DNA of 64,000 bases. Origin: Phoronis australis. Taxonomy: Eukaryota; Phoronida; Phoronidae. Within the stretch, counting starts at the first letter, position 1, and each line of letters opens with the position of its first letter. The DNA lies in assembly GCA_002633005.1 (NCBI GenBank), contig NMRA01000791.1, positions 69,881-133,880 of the forward strand. Direction: 5' to 3'. The notes under the pieces were generated by a model that worked only from the letters and a program-made list of their open reading frames with translations, had not been told where the DNA came from and made no database searches. The position numbers and the translations under genes were made by a program. Below, in pieces: positions 13,301-28,600 of this stretch.

Positions 13301-16300
13301 TTTACTACACTGCCAGACAGCTCAGATAGGTACATGTAGCCGGCCTACTCACCAGGCCATCCCCGTCACCAGTTGAGACTGGCCAACTTATCCCAATGGG
13401 ACCTCCAGAATTCTCCTTTCACAAAAACCGTCTGTTGTGAGCTAAATTTTAAAAAGCAATCCATTTGATTTTAATTGGCATTTCTCTGAATTCTCGTTTC
13501 AAAAAACCGAGAACATACCATCATAATCCTTTTGTGGGTTTATGAACACATCTGCGGTCACTATAATTAAAAACACAAAAAAGCATTGCAGGATCGACTT
13601 AAAAGTAGTCAGGAGGGTCTGGCACTTTCTTATATTCACCACTGTATTCTCGCAGGCCGTTGACGTCATCGCTTTCAGTGTTCCCACCTTCCTCACAGCT
13701 TAACGCGACATCTGTCGACCTGTGTGGTGGACAGAGCACGAGGTGATTCAGACACAGACTGATTAAAATAAAATGAAAGAATACCTTAAATTGCGAGGCA
13801 CATGCCTTTAAGAATGGTATCTACTTTCGTTCTAGGTAGGTATACGTGCACATGTACGACACCCACATTTCTAGGTTTGCAACATGTATATACGCTGGCC
13901 GTAGTTTTCGTTTTAGATATTATAGATGAGGTTGAAATATTCAAGGCCAAGTGACAATCCTTCCCATGATAGATATCAGTTGTTCTCGGTGAGTATCGTG
14001 CACCCTAAACCTTAATAATTTGATTCATGAATATACCATTGATTCAAATACCCCCATTGTATTGCAGATAAATACACATCGGATCAGAAGGCGAAAGTCT
14101 TTGCAGGCATTGCAAAGTTGAGACAGGCAACTTGTTTAAATTTCATTCACTATCAGTCTAGCACCCCTAATGAGCCCTATGTGAGGTTTTCAAGAGGAGG
14201 GGGTGGGTAAGTAACGAGAGCGCAAAAGAATGATGTTGAACATGCAATTATTTTCGAAACTTTCGAATTGTTCAGATGCATTTTCAAATATGATCTCTGA
14301 GAAAATAAAGTTGATACATTGTTCATCTACCATAAAAGAATATTAATAAAATTCTGTATTGACTCGTTCACCCAAACTAAATTCTGCCTGTTGTTATGAT
14401 CATGACTTCTAAGACGTATAAATCCGTTGAGAGATAAAGGAATTAGAAACCTAATACACTTGCTCACAAAACGGTTCTTTGGTTCGAGGTGGGTGCTGTC
14501 TTCCAACGACCGTCAACGTGACCCAAAATTTTGGTTACGCGTGCTGATTTACAAGAATTTATGAATGTGCATGTAATACTGCATTGAGTAAATGGCTGAT
14601 TAACTGCATGGTATTGGCCTGTAGTTGTTGCACTGTTTGTTTTGCCAGACTCATTAACGATTAGGGTACCCAAAAAAGTTTTATATCAAATTGGTCAGTT
14701 GACATGAACCTTCAGTCTAAGGTCTGATATAGAACGCTTACCACTATAAAATTGGTCTTGACTACGCAGGGGAAAAATCTAGGTTTACAAAGAGCTGACA
14801 GTTCGTTATTCCTCGCTGGGCAGATAAAATGACACGCCCTTTCAAGCCAACTTGTTAAGTCTGAAATCAAAGCAATAATGGGCGGTGACTTCTTTTGAGT
14901 CCGTGAAATCATCCTCACTTTGATTATGGCGCAATGGGGGTTCTCTTAGATAGTGATCCGCGTGTTGGCGCTGCCAACAATTTCATTCGATGTCGTCTGC
15001 CTCTCACGGCTCACAGGCGGAGACTAGCCATACAAATGGTGGTCGGTAAAACATTTGAAGCATACACCAATTTTTGTTGCAAATCCAAACATTTGATGAA
15101 TGCCACCACCGTTTGATGACTTCATTTCATTCAACTGAAAACATAGCGTACTGTTTTTCACAACAATAAGAATGCCACACGTGCAAGAAATCCAAGTCCC
15201 TTTGGAAAGATTAACTAAAACTTCGGCAAAACAGATGCGCAAACAATTAGCAGTTTGACAAGCACTCAGAAGTTTCCTTTTTTCACATACTTAAAGCTAG
15301 CCATAAAAGCTCATTTTACATATTGATCACTAGGCGAAAATCGAGTAAACAGTATATTACGCGAGCCAGTGGATCGCCAGGTTCGACCGAAGTCACAGCT
15401 TCTATGGTCGGACAGCGGTTTACAACAACCGGTAGGAAAGCAAGCATAGGTTCTCTGATCGGGCGGCAAAATTTAATGGTTTGGTGCAACAGCGAGAAGT
15501 TTCATCTTCAGTCATAGTCAGTTAGTAACCTTATAATCCCTAAGAGTATCACACAGGGGGTGCTGTGCGTTCTTCGAGTTTATACGCCTTCCCTAGGTGG
15601 CAGCGAAAGGACCCAAATCACTCGGGCGATTGTTTATTAAGGTAATGTTATCGTATCTCAGAAACACGTTAAAACTAATGCTGTTCTTATTTAAAATGAT
15701 TCTACACCAGTTAACCCTGTATTTCATGAATATAAGGTACTCAGCGAATACGACCACTGCTTTTCAATACGAATATTATTTACTCAGTGTAGAAAGAACT
15801 GAAATTCGTATGGACTGAAAGGCTAAAAATTATCTTCTAAATCTGCTTTAGATGTGAGCCCCTCTTATGTGCAGAGTGCACTAAACATTTTTCGTGAGAA
15901 AAGTTCCCCCTCAGGAACTGTCGTCGTAATTCTTGCCTCACAATACAGAGAGATGAGAACGATACATGTACATTTATACATCTATACCTTTACGCCATTG
16001 TCAAAGTATGGAATGTCCAACCAAATGAAGAAATTCGAAAATAATTTTACTTACATTTTTAAGGATACAAAAAAGAAGTAAAAAACAAACATTATACTAC
16101 TGTAAGGGATTTAGCCCACAAGAGCGTCGAAAGGCTCGCAAAGAAAAGAATGTCTGAATGAAGACACACGCCATGCAAGTCTGATTATACACAACAGGCA
16201 GTGCCGGGTAGCGGTCGTGGACTTAATAGGCCTACGCAATCACGAAGTGAGGGATAGGTGGCAATAAAGTTCACCGTTATAGCCGTACTTTAGTGAGGCA

Positions 16301-19300
16301 GGATGAAAAAGTCCGACTCCCAGGCTCGTTGACTTTGCTTTCCCATCCAATGATTGATAATGAGTATTTTTACCCCCATTATACTACTATTCTGTCACGG
16401 TAACTAACTGTCACCATCATTCGAACAAATCGAAACCTAATCAAATTGCAGTGTTGTTATCGTCCACAGCCATTGACGTGAAGTTCTTCCTGTATCTATT
16501 TTGGTCGGTACCCCCTTATATAAGAAAATCACCAAAGGCATTCCATTTCAGACCAATTTCATAGAGGAAATTTAGTTTTGCGATGGGTGGTGGTTTTAAA
16601 GCAGCTTCAACGTAAAGAAATAGCGCTCTTGAATATTTCCAGGTGTTCCGCTTCTGTTGGTAAGAAAAGAAGCAGAAGTCCAAGATATCGGATTTCGGGT
16701 GTCAACCTTGGCAACAGTGGTGACGCGTGTCTGGATGTAAGTATTCAAAGTATTTCGTAAATTAAAACAAATCCAGCCTCCGCAGTCGTCTGCTTCCATA
16801 TGTCACATGTAGCACTTAGGAATACTTGACCGATGAACTGCTGTGAAGATTCGAAATTTCCACATTATTGTAGGATATCTATACCTAAAAGACGCCATTC
16901 TATGAGCTTGTCCTCGTAGATGTTCTTTCCATAACAAAATTTGTACAGTTTCGAGGATGTCTCCAGAAGGTAGTTAATTTGCGGCTCGGTTCCTCTTGAC
17001 GTGTTACCTGTACCAGCTCACGCTTTCTCTTGGTATGACCGTGCACGTTGAAATGCTTTCAACCTAATACAATCTGGAACGTAATTGTACATAGTTTTTC
17101 TTTTGTATAAAATTACACATGCCATTTCTATTTTCACTCATTTCTTCATAGCCTTCATTCATTAAATTTGCGATTGTTTAAGATTGAGACAGTGGTACAT
17201 GGAATCCGGATCACCTTCAAAAATGCCTGTGTTCACCAACGTAAACATAATTCGAACCGTTATCGTTCATACATGTATTTCTATTTTAGAAAGTGCATAC
17301 CTTATTGCTGTTATTCCATTGGGTCTCTTCATTATTTCATTTACAATCGTTTTAGATTGGGACAGTCGTACATGAAATTGGTCACGCTATCGGTCGATGG
17401 CACGAGCAGAGTCGAGAAGATAGAGGAGCCTTTGTAGATTTCAACCTTGACACTTCGGGAGATGCTTCGCAGTATTGGGTTAGCTCTGGGGAATATAGAG
17501 GACGTTCCTTCGTACCCTACGACTACACCAGCATAATGCATTATGGTTCACGGGTACTGTTATAAATATTGCCTTGCTTACACGATCATGTACGAAAAAG
17601 GGTGTGCAAAATGGCTTCGTGAAACAACAAATAACATGATGAGGAAATAAATAAAAATACAGAGTCAACTATATTTATTATCACGAGCTAGAATTTACGC
17701 GAATCACCTTTGCGGGTTTATGTTTGTTTTCACTTCTATTCCTGCTCATGTTTACTAGTACATGTAGTTGCTGAAAAACATGTTCTCCGATTTCAAACTT
17801 TGCATATTGCTTTAATTCGCCAAAATGAAATAATGTATTCTTGGATGAACCTTAATTTGTTTTATAAAATCATATTCCATGTTTACTTCAGGGTTTTACA
17901 GTAATAAACGAAGACGGCATGCGGGCCCTAGACGCAGATTTAACTTTCTTAATGAACGGCGCCGGACTACTGTCGTATTACGACCAGAAAGTTCTAAACC
18001 TAGCCTACAATTGTTCCCGTAAGTATAACTCGACCAAAACAATGAAGTCTACCCGTTCTCTTAATTGATGTGATTCCATACTCGCCGAATTGCTGTTGAA
18101 ACGATTACAAGGATTGACTGACTGAACATCAATTTGGCTCTACATACATGAAAGTCTTGATAGTCATTCGACGTCAATTGGTTGCATTGCACATTTTTGA
18201 GAGCTTGGAACTTCCGATTAAATAGATTGGCACTTTGCCCATTGGATGGTTTATTAATAATTTGTGTGGCTGGGTTGGAGTCACAACTGCAATTGTAATA
18301 ATAACCGATAGTTAGTTGCCACATTTGCGGTTGAGATCTGCAATATTTTATGACGACTTGAGGTAAAATGGTCACCCTTGAAAGCTCAATATTTTATCCT
18401 GATAGAAATTTTAATTAAAAAATAGTAAGCCATTCCATTCAGAATGGGACCCTAAATGACATGCTTTTCTTAAAGAGGAACCAGGAAAATAATGCAAATG
18501 GTATCTCATTAAATGTGAATTACAACCGGCCTACATGTATCTCTGACAGAGAAACTGGATTAAGTTCACTTAAGTCTACGGTAAGATTTGTCGCAACTTC
18601 CAAGCTTTGAAACTTCCGCATCCGGTAAGTTAGTCAAATCTTAAGTAAAAAATTTAAGTCAAAATTGAGATTACTTTCTTGAAATGGAGTTAGACAAATT
18701 TAAGTTTTATCTTAAAATTGGCTGAAATATGGGATTTGTCGTAGCTGCAACGGGCTCTAGGAATGCAATAGACAACTTGAACATTTAAATAGCGTTTGGT
18801 TCTGATGAAATTCCAAATGAAATGATCGAGTCCTATAATATCTTTGACGTTATTGCCAGTTATTTGATCACATGTTTCTCCACCGGCATGGTACCATCTC
18901 TACGGTTGAAATGTGTTATTGTAAGAATCCCGAATAGCTCTGCTTATGATCCTTTTGTTCTGTTTAATTACATGGTAATTTTTATTGTAAACGTTTAAGT
19001 TAATCGGCGAGGTATTGCTATGCCAAATCTAATAACTTCCTAGTGGATGAGTAAAATGGTTTAAAAAAAAAGTTCCGTGAGGACTACAAGTTTGTTTTAT
19101 CATTCATTGTAAAAAATTTACTGAAATTCAAGCGAAATAAATTTTCTTGCTTTATTGACTTTTAAAAGGCTTTCATCTGAGTGGAAACAGACCTTCTCCT
19201 GAAACGGTTTGACAAATAAGTTATTAGGAATCAGTATTTTGTAATGAAGCCTCTCCTCGAGAACACATCGGCCTGTATTCGCAAGAAAATATGAACTTCG

Positions 19301-22300
19301 TTATTAATGGTTCGTCTTGCGAAATGAAAACCTAAATCCCAAGAAACAAGTGAGATAAAGGTTTTTCGACCTAACTCGAATCAAGACCCTGGACTGACTT
19401 TCTTGTGAAAGGATCATTCTTGCTATGGGGTCTTCCACTTTTACTACACTGAAGTTCCCACCAGATGGCGAGGACTAGTCTGCGTGTTATGTACCAAACA
19501 GTATACACCCGTTGTAACGTTTCGTTTTTCGGTGTTCTAAAAGGCACCCACAGTGTTTTATTTCTAGTAAAGTATTTTTTGTGTACTTGAAGGTGGTTGT
19601 TCCATCAGAAGCTGTGAAAATGAAGGATTTGTGACGAAACAGTGTAGGTGCAAGTGTCCACCGTTTGTCGGAGGATTAAGGTGTGAGCGCGTGACTACAG
19701 GTTGGTACACTGAGAACAAGTGCTACAAAGTGTGACTTGTCAGTATATTTGACAGTTCTTAGGCATCTGAATTTGCGGCCAATTTCTCAGTTGCTACCCA
19801 GCAATGCCTAATTGCAACCGGGGTCGCCATCTGGGAGTAGAGTGCAGCTACAGCACATTTTGTAAGAGACACCAATTAAATGTTTCTGCAGTTTTTGCTA
19901 GATAATGCATGGACTCGTGGGTTTGGGACCTCATGGCATTAATTTTCATGTATAACATTAACAAATTGCAACTACTTAAAATGCATATTGCTCACGAGGA
20001 ATTTTGAAGAGAGGTTGATAACGCTTTGAGCCCCCCAGGTGTCTGTGAATGCAAGAGAACTAGTGCCAATGCAACCCATTCATTTCCACTGGTTACAATG
20101 TCGCCTATTAGACCTATAAAACCTTGCGCTATGTCCAGTAAATGGTAATTATTACACGAGTGGAAAGTTGTAATACTTTGAAATATTTTGACAGGATGTG
20201 GTAGAGTAGTAAATGTTCGAGACAATGTTATCATCAAGTCACCGGGATATGACCAAGGCTCCTATCAAAACGGACTCAAGTGTGCATGGATTGTGAAAGT
20301 AAGCTAAATACATGTACTTACATTTAATCTTATTTTTTATCAATGTGTTCTAATTATAGTGTGAGTTTTCACCAGAAGCTGAATTCTTATTAATTACAAG
20401 TCCAGGAAGACCTTACGAGCACATAGGGAATTGTGCCTCATTATAAACTTTTTGTTACAATGAATTGCCAACGCGTGAAAAAAGAAGGACCCCTGGCAAG
20501 CATTTGATATTCATGACATGTGTATTTGTTACAGCAGCATGCTAAACTATACTAAATATACAGTTTTGTATTTTGACGACAGTTTTCCTACAGCCAGCTG
20601 GCTGGCTAGATCAACTATATCTGCATTTTTCTAGAGCCCGCCAAAGACTATAATGAAGTTGGAGTTTCTAGATTTTAACGTAGAGGACGATCTTGCAAAT
20701 TCTCTTTGCAAAGATAGCTTGGAAGTGCGACACCTTGGTATGGGAATGTCGGGATTAAGGTAAAGCAAAAGTAGAGGATTGGTGTCACCCACCCAAGAAG
20801 TTTTTACGTGTTTGTAAATGTGCTACGATGGGAAGCCTGTGTGTTTGTTACAATAATAATAGTTTGAAGGAATCCATCCCAATGGATGGTTTCGGTTGGT
20901 ATCTACAGTACGAGACACAAGTAATTACACAAAATATATTTACCATTGATTTCCGAGGGTCTTTTCATAGGTAGTCATTGAAGTGAAATGTTCGCTCCTC
21001 TTCGGGGTCTGTTCTCCGAGTCTGAATGTCCAGTAGTCTGAAGCAGCCCTTGCATACTCTCAACATGCATTCCGCGGTCCAAAGCACTTTTGTACCATTA
21101 ATTTTGTTAGTACACTCTGTAGGTATAAAGGGTTTCGTGAAATCTTCATAAAGTTTGCTCAGTCCGACGGTAATTTTGATTAATAGCGGTAGCTTGTTTT
21201 CTGCTAGTTGCAAAAAGGTTTTTTCTGCCGTAAATAGCGAATGTATATAAGGTCGGCAAGTCAGTAAGTATTATGTCACAAACATACACGATATTCTGAT
21301 CAACAAATGTTAGATGACACACCTTTCTTGCACTGCAGGTTGTGTGGTGACCAAATGCGTCGCAAATTTGAGACTCGTTACAACAGTCTGTTGTTGATTT
21401 TCCGATCGAACAGTAACAATGGACGCAAAGGCTTTAAACTAAAAGTTAAAGTTGATTCCGAGACCGGTAAGTAGAGAAGAATGCATTGAAAATGTAAATA
21501 AAACGAGATACACGATATGCTGTGGTCATGAATGCGCAGAAGTCAAAGTCTGAATGAAGCAACGCCGGTATAGACATACACCCAACATGCAAATCCGACT
21601 AATACCGACAGCGCAATGCTTGCGGTCATATAGGCTCAAGCAAATATACGAGAATGAGGATAGATGGCTTTTAAAGCTTACTGTTACCGACCTACTTCAT
21701 TGCGGCTGAATGAAAAGAAATACTAAAGAAGATCCAAAAGCGGACTTTAGCCTTTCACGAGCAAACGTTTGATGTTTAATCTATACCGTCAGTTTTGTTT
21801 TTCGTATAAGGTAGTAATAGCACTGCCACTGTTTTCGCTCATCTGGTTTAGTGACTGCCCTTGATTAACTTCGCCGTTTCAGCGATGTCAACCGGCTAAG
21901 ACACCGGAGTAGTCTGTAATCCGGAAGTCGTCATCTAGAACCAATGGGATCTCTTACCCCACTGACCTGGCGGAACCGGCTAAGTCAATCAAGTGTACCC
22001 AACGTATGATCTCCACTCCAAGTCACGCACTTCGAAAGCTAAAACTTGACGAATAATTCTCGCGCTGATACGTACAAGCCTTTTGGATTAAGCTCAATAC
22101 TACGAAATGATACAGTAACTCAGTGCTACAATTCCAATTTGTTCACATGTTAAAACATGTGAACAAATTTTTTCTTAGAAACAGCTATCTCACAGAATAA
22201 CCGAGTACGGTTTTCAAAATTGGCGCAGGCAAAGTGGTAAAGGGCTCAGTTTGTCCAACCCAATTTACCACTACCAAATACATGTATTTCTTCATTTTTG

Positions 22301-25300
22301 CTGTTACAAAACTAAGGAACATTGCTGTTCACACCACATCTTTAAGTCAAACAATCATTACAGCTCGCGTTTCAAGAATTCTGCACATTTTTCAATTATC
22401 AGACGAATTTCGTCACAACAAAAGCCGTCTGTCACCCCCTTTGAGGTTCTGTACAACTCAAGTGGAAATCTTAGTTTCAAGACAAAGCTTTAATTTACAC
22501 CCCGCAGTACAACGTGTAAAATGCACTTTGATGGCTGTAATTACGTATATCTTGGAAGCAATACAATGTCTTAATTGCTTTTTACGAGTGCCAGTTCACT
22601 ATATTGGAGCCTCTGTAAGGATGCCATATGCTCCGTCATCACGATATTCCTGCATCCTTGCATGTTTCAGATTGTCGATCCAATCCTTGTCAAAATGGAG
22701 GCGAATGCAAAACCAACGAAATCGGTATGGCTTACTGTAAATGTGGCGAAAGAATGTCGGGTCGTTGGTGCGAAAGAGGTAGGTTGTTGCAAGAGAGTTT
22801 GCTTTCACTTCTGCTTACGCGAGCGAAACCTTTGTCCCCACGCGTTGATCTCAGTATATTCCAAAGACCATTTGGGTGTTCACAAACTCAGAAGAAAATT
22901 GGGACAAAATCGCCATCTTGTTGCATGATCTAGCATCTGTTCTATAGCCAAGCACATGGAAAATCCGCATGAGGTTATAAAAAACACTGTAAAATATAAA
23001 ACACAGTCGTATCATTTACTTTGTACATCGCTGGTTGCTTTCAGAACATCTTAAAAATAAAAAAAAATGTTTGCAATTTTGATACCGTGGTGCTTTACAA
23101 TCACCATAGTTATAAATGCAAACAGACGACCGGTTACTCGGCTGGAATGCCGCATGATTGACGTCTGTTGTAATGCCTGTGATAAAACATATACATGTAC
23201 ATAGGGCTGCTATATTGGTTGTAACTCACGAGTGTGGGAACTATCTCATCCAACCCGGTGAAGTGCTCCTATCATCAACGATAATATACATACAAGTCTC
23301 TAACTAGATTCATCATGATGTCCGATATATGAGTAAATGTTCCATGTTTCGCGTCCACAAATCAATTGAAACAATTACCAGAAACTTTCGGCTTCTTAGA
23401 TATATCATGACTGAAGCCTTCACCCGTGTGATGTCTTGCCGCTAGACGTCGCTAGGAGTAATACAGGGTTATACATACGGCAGAGTCTGTGAACACCATC
23501 GTTTCTGTTCACAGGAATACGCTGTTGTAAAATGCAGACGGTTTCCCCGAATCTTCCTGCATAATCATTAACTTTTGTGTCGATTAAAATTGGCATCCAA
23601 CCAATCCATTACATGATTTTGTTGAACAACTTGATTTGTAATAGTAGATTTGTGGAACTTGTTTCAGGATTCTTTTCTTGGAGCTCTTGTAAATGTTTTT
23701 TTTTCATAAATTTTCCTCGTTTTTATTTGTTTATTTAGTTTGTAGCCAAAAAAATTCGCCGTCACCATCATGTACATGTAGGACCTCTTGTTGGAGCCAC
23801 ATGTAATACGGTACATCACTCCACCGGTGTTTTCCACAGAACGTCTAATCCTTCAAGTGGATCAGTTCTTGTGCCTTTTGACACAGGTTTCATGGCAGTC
23901 GCGATGTCAAGTTTTGTGAAAGTGTATCCGAGGGCCTCTTATATGCCTTCGACATACGGGATGACTGCACCATTTCTTCTTGCTTACGTTTACTAGTAGG
24001 CTTACGAGGTTCAAAAACTTTCCTCTGGGGAGGAGATATCGTCAGCGTTGTTGATTCCAAGGGATTCGAAAAGCGAACGGGAGGCGCACAAGTAGTTCAC
24101 CAATTGAAAGATATACTGATCGTTGGTATAAAGAAGGATAAGGTTACCGTGAAACTTGGTAAGTCTGACTATGAAAGCAACATCCTCAGTGACGCTTACG
24201 ATACCTGCAAGAGGAAAACAATTGGACCCTCAAAATCAAATGAGGCCACTTTGCAATAATAAAACTACCTCTGTCCTACTTCTGAAAGTGTACCTATGTT
24301 ATATTGTACGACAAAGATTCGCAAAGATGGTGCCCCACTAAATGCCCATAGTGAACTGTACAGGTTCTACTAGGTTACAACCTATCGCGATCGTAATCAG
24401 ATTTCTGAGCTCCTGTAGTTGAGAACTCGATACAGACAACTCAAAATCGTTTCTGGAAGACATGAAGTGCTTCATCATCAAACATTGTAAAGCTATGATT
24501 TCTCAGTTCGTAGTTTCCTTGCTTACCAAGACCATTTTGCTGACACTTTGAAATAATAAGGGACCGTTTGAATGGTGACGATACTCCGAGTCAGAGAACT
24601 AACGTACAGGGAAGGGGTATTTAATAATATTGTCGGATTTTGTCCTTAACATGACATATTTTGACTATGGAGACAGAAATAGGTACATGTAGATAGCCTT
24701 GAATCCCAATGCAATTTGTTCATGGAAAACACCGAACATGAGATCATTACTACAGCCCCGATAGAGCTAAGTACTAAAACATGGAGGAGATATTTCCACG
24801 TTGTGTTTCAAAATGAGAGGAAAGACTGTCCAACTAACCCTCCACTTGAACGGCTGCGATCCCTCGGGCAGTCTAAAATTCACATACATGACTGTATGAT
24901 CGAACAGTTGTTATTAAGTTTATTGGACATTAAGGTAATCAGATAGGAAGGAGGTTCCCTCGAGTTCTCTGCTTTTTGTAAAATGACTCATTCAGATCAT
25001 TACTTAAATTCAGGGCGCACCATCCATTACCACCAAAATGTTGGTGTCGGGCTTACCTATTTGAACAAGAATCCCAATCTGGTTTCTGAATCACGAGATC
25101 AATTACTTAAAGAAAACATATTGTTGATGCATTATGCAAATGTAGATGCCCAAAGTATACTTTTAAAAAGTCAGACGGATTCTTTTTAATCTCGTCAGCC
25201 TAAGTACAGATTAACATAGAGGAATGGTAGTCAACAGAATGTCAGAGTCCTTCTAGGAAGTTTTACATTAGGACTGCCATGAAACCAGTGTCAACAATTA

Positions 25301-25618
25301 GAAACAACAGGTACACCTGAATGAAGAACTATATGGAGAAGACAACAATAGAGTGGTGACCAGTATTCTATGTGGCTCCTACGACAGCTGCTATGTGGAA
25401 GAGACGGCGAGAGAAATAGCCAGTGAAAAATATTATCTTCAAGAGGTGCAAGAAAAGAATCATTAATCAGTTCCACAAATATGCAATCAAAGATACTGTT
25501 GATCAACAAAATCATGTAATAAATTGGTCGGGTATCACCTTACTCTACAGCTAACCTGATGATTATTCAAGAAGAATTAGGGAGGTGACCTGGAATTCAC
25601 AACAGCGAAGCCCTATAA

Positions 25619-25686
<68 letters not shown>

Positions 25687-28600
25687 NCTGTGTAAGGGGA
25701 ACCTAGTTTCGCAGCCCCTACAGGTAAGTACATTTGCAATTTTGTGGCGTCGTTTTTACCCAAATATTCACGTACACATCATTTCTGCAGTTCACAGTCT
25801 AGTCTTTTAAGCTTTAGGCAGCCGTCTAATCCGGCTGCTTCATGTTCGTGATTTCTCCAATCCGGCCGCCGGTGACGGGACTAATTGGGTTCTGAGCCAC
25901 TGGTTACAACAAACATTTTGTGTGTTTAGAACTCAAAATATTAGCAAGTCTAAAATTACAATAGCCGGCCTTGCTCTCCTGTCTGTATTTCACGGAAGAA
26001 TATGATGAATTATCCCCGAACAGATCCAAACTTCCCGCGACCGACCTAGGCCTGTTGGGCTATTAAACTTTGTAGGCTACTTCTATAAATCCGAAACAGC
26101 GAAATAAAGCAACTCGTTTGTTAAAAACAATCAGTGTATGTGTTAAGGTTTGCATCGAACTTTGATGATTTACTGGTGTAAAGCGATGAAGTCGAATTAT
26201 AAGCTGACACTAATAAGAGTTTTGTGAACTGCTTTACAGACCGTGTTAGAACCTATTACGTCATTGCTTAATTTCATCCCTTCCATCTGCCGCCTGGTGT
26301 CAGGTAAAAGAACTGAACCTGCTGATTTGGAGTAAAATTACTCGTTCTAATTTGATACAAACTGTGTTGCTTTTTTTGTGTCATTCTCCTAAGTATTTTG
26401 GGGAGAATTGATCTTTTTAACAATTTGCTGTGTTAGTGAACACTAAGTCACAGTCACAGTTCAGCGACTCGATTCCTTCTCAAGGGCGCATGCATGTAGA
26501 TAATGTATATATAATGTAGACTCACTACTATGTTTTATCGCTTTCTGCGGCATTTTATATGCTGTGTACACATCGATGACTCGATTTTATAGGGGCTCGG
26601 TGAATGAAAGGACTGACGGTACATGCGAAACTGCTCTATGCCTGGCGCTGGGAGATTCGATTTGAGTGACAGCCCTGTGCCTTTTTATCTCGGATATGTA
26701 GTGAACAAATTTTCATGCCATTTTGCAGTTCCAAGGTGGTTCTGCTAAATCATTTTTTTCTCACTACATGATATGTATTTGGTAGTTCCCCGAGAATGCA
26801 GGTAAGGTATTTTGATAGACATGCATACTATGTTACAGTGTAAGTATTATAAAAACCGAATAATGTTTGAGATATTCTTAATGATAAATACTGTTTTGGG
26901 TACTTTTTGTTCAGTAAATGGTAACTGGACCGAGTGGGGAAGTTGGACATCTTGCCAAAGTCGATGTGGTGTCCAAACCAGGTGGCGACAGTGTACAAAT
27001 CCGCCTCCAGCCAATGGCGGACGAGGCTGCTACGGACCGGATACTAGCTTCAAACCATGTGGAACCTGGCCCTGTTCAGGTGATGCGATTTTACACCAAT
27101 TAAAAGACATCATGCTTGAAACAATAGAATCTACTCATTGCAACAGCAAGTATCTCCAACTAGGGTTTGGTCACGGCACCATACTGCCCCCATTCGTAAT
27201 GCTAAATGTCGAACTGGTCAGTTCCAATTCTTAAATTGTAATCATAAAGAGGTCTAAAACACAAAATATCGATGTTTTTATATGATCGATATTTTTTGTT
27301 TCAATTGGTACAAAGAAGTAATCAAATGAACGATTACAGTATACGGCTTAGCTTCTTTCATTTACCATGCTTTGGCGCGGTCTGTTGTATACACGTACAG
27401 CTGTATGTACAAAATCGCTGTTTTGTATATCTCTCGAGCATAATATGAGCTGCTACTGTTGATGAATATCAAGCATCAGTTTTCACGATTTATTTATTTA
27501 TTTATTAATTACTTGGTCATATATCTGCTAGGTTCCGCAATTTGCACCTTCGATAAATACGGTACCCACTTTGGAACATCACGTTGTTCATTCAGACAAA
27601 GCCAACGGGACAATGGAAACTTTTACGAAGGGTCGCCCTCGAACTTCAATCAGTATAATTCGGATCGCCGACCCAGCGTGGATCACACTTACGGATTTCA
27701 GTTCGTGACGAAAACAACCGGCCCAAGACGTTATCTGTGGTCAGGCCCTCACAATACGCCAGGGTCGTGGACCAACGCGCGTCTAAAACCTAACGACAAA
27801 ATCAGCCTTGAAGGATTGATACTCTCTCAGCACAGCACCTACTGTGTCCGTTTCTACTACATTATACTAGGTTTGTGCGTTTTAGTTAAACTAGTAGTTT
27901 TAAGAAGTTTATTTCCATAAGACTGTATAGCTATAATGCGAGTTTGGTACGGAGATCACGTAACTTCTTTGAAAGATATCACAATGCTTTTCAATCCCTA
28001 ATCTCGTGACTTCATTCTTTCCAGTCTTGCTTGTCATCCGAAACAACTCATCAGGTATTTTCGTAAACTCAATTTCCCTGCGGAACACCTCGGGTATTAT
28101 CTTAGCCTCAAATTTTCCCTCAGAAGTGAACTTTATCTGCCCTTGTGCAAACGTAAGTCCCATGGTCAATCATTGTCCACTTTAGACACGTGAAGTCCGC
28201 ACGCGCATGGATAACGTTGGTTCACCTCCCAGTGGAAAACATAGGCTATTGAAAATTTTGGAACTTATTGAAAATTTTCTTATCCTAGCCTCAGATTATT
28301 GTCCCTTGGCGGTGTTTCATTTCTGGGCGCGTGAGAACTTCAATCATTTCAGCAGACATTGAACATGAGACGCATAAAGCGTGCGAAAGCGCTTACTAGC
28401 TCTTTAGCCAGCAAAAGGCCTCGTATTCAATAAGTACCACAACTCCATGTTTCTAAATTTTAGGTCGGATGCTTGTTGGTATCAACCTTTACTATTCGTC
28501 AAACGGACGACGAGGCGATCAGATTTATAACGCTTACCGGAATACGAAATCTTTAGCTGCGGATTGGAAATGGGAATTATATGAGCACGAGATTGATCCG

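Larger units (their letters stand above)
11997..17355 (+). other. gene B introns 2-4
   Basis: Intron 2 aligns with 59268-60575 except for about 850 bases near 12160-13010 that gene C lacks. Intron 3 aligns with gene C only to about 14760, where a LINE interrupts C. A dispersed repeat lies at 16152-16305. No additional exons were recognised. Confidence 0.5.
19701..23999 (+). other. gene B introns 7-11
   Basis: Apart from exons 8-11 no coding signal is convincing. It holds the second dispersed-repeat copy at 21545-21720 and a strong hairpin at 22136-22169. About 23750-23990 is open in one frame but has neither an ATG start nor a donor. Confidence 0.45.
24159..26914 (+). other. gene B intron 12
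   Basis: 2.8 kb. It contains the GIY-YIG relic (25340-25620) and the TG microsatellite. The rest shows nothing I can name. Confidence 0.45.

Noticed and set aside
22234-22740. 168-aa open frame on the + strand
   Set aside because: It runs from intron 10 across EGF exon 11 in a wrong frame and shows no domain.
23750-23995. Open stretch upstream of exon 12
   Set aside because: No Met, no plausible donor, and it ends in stops before the exon 12 acceptor.
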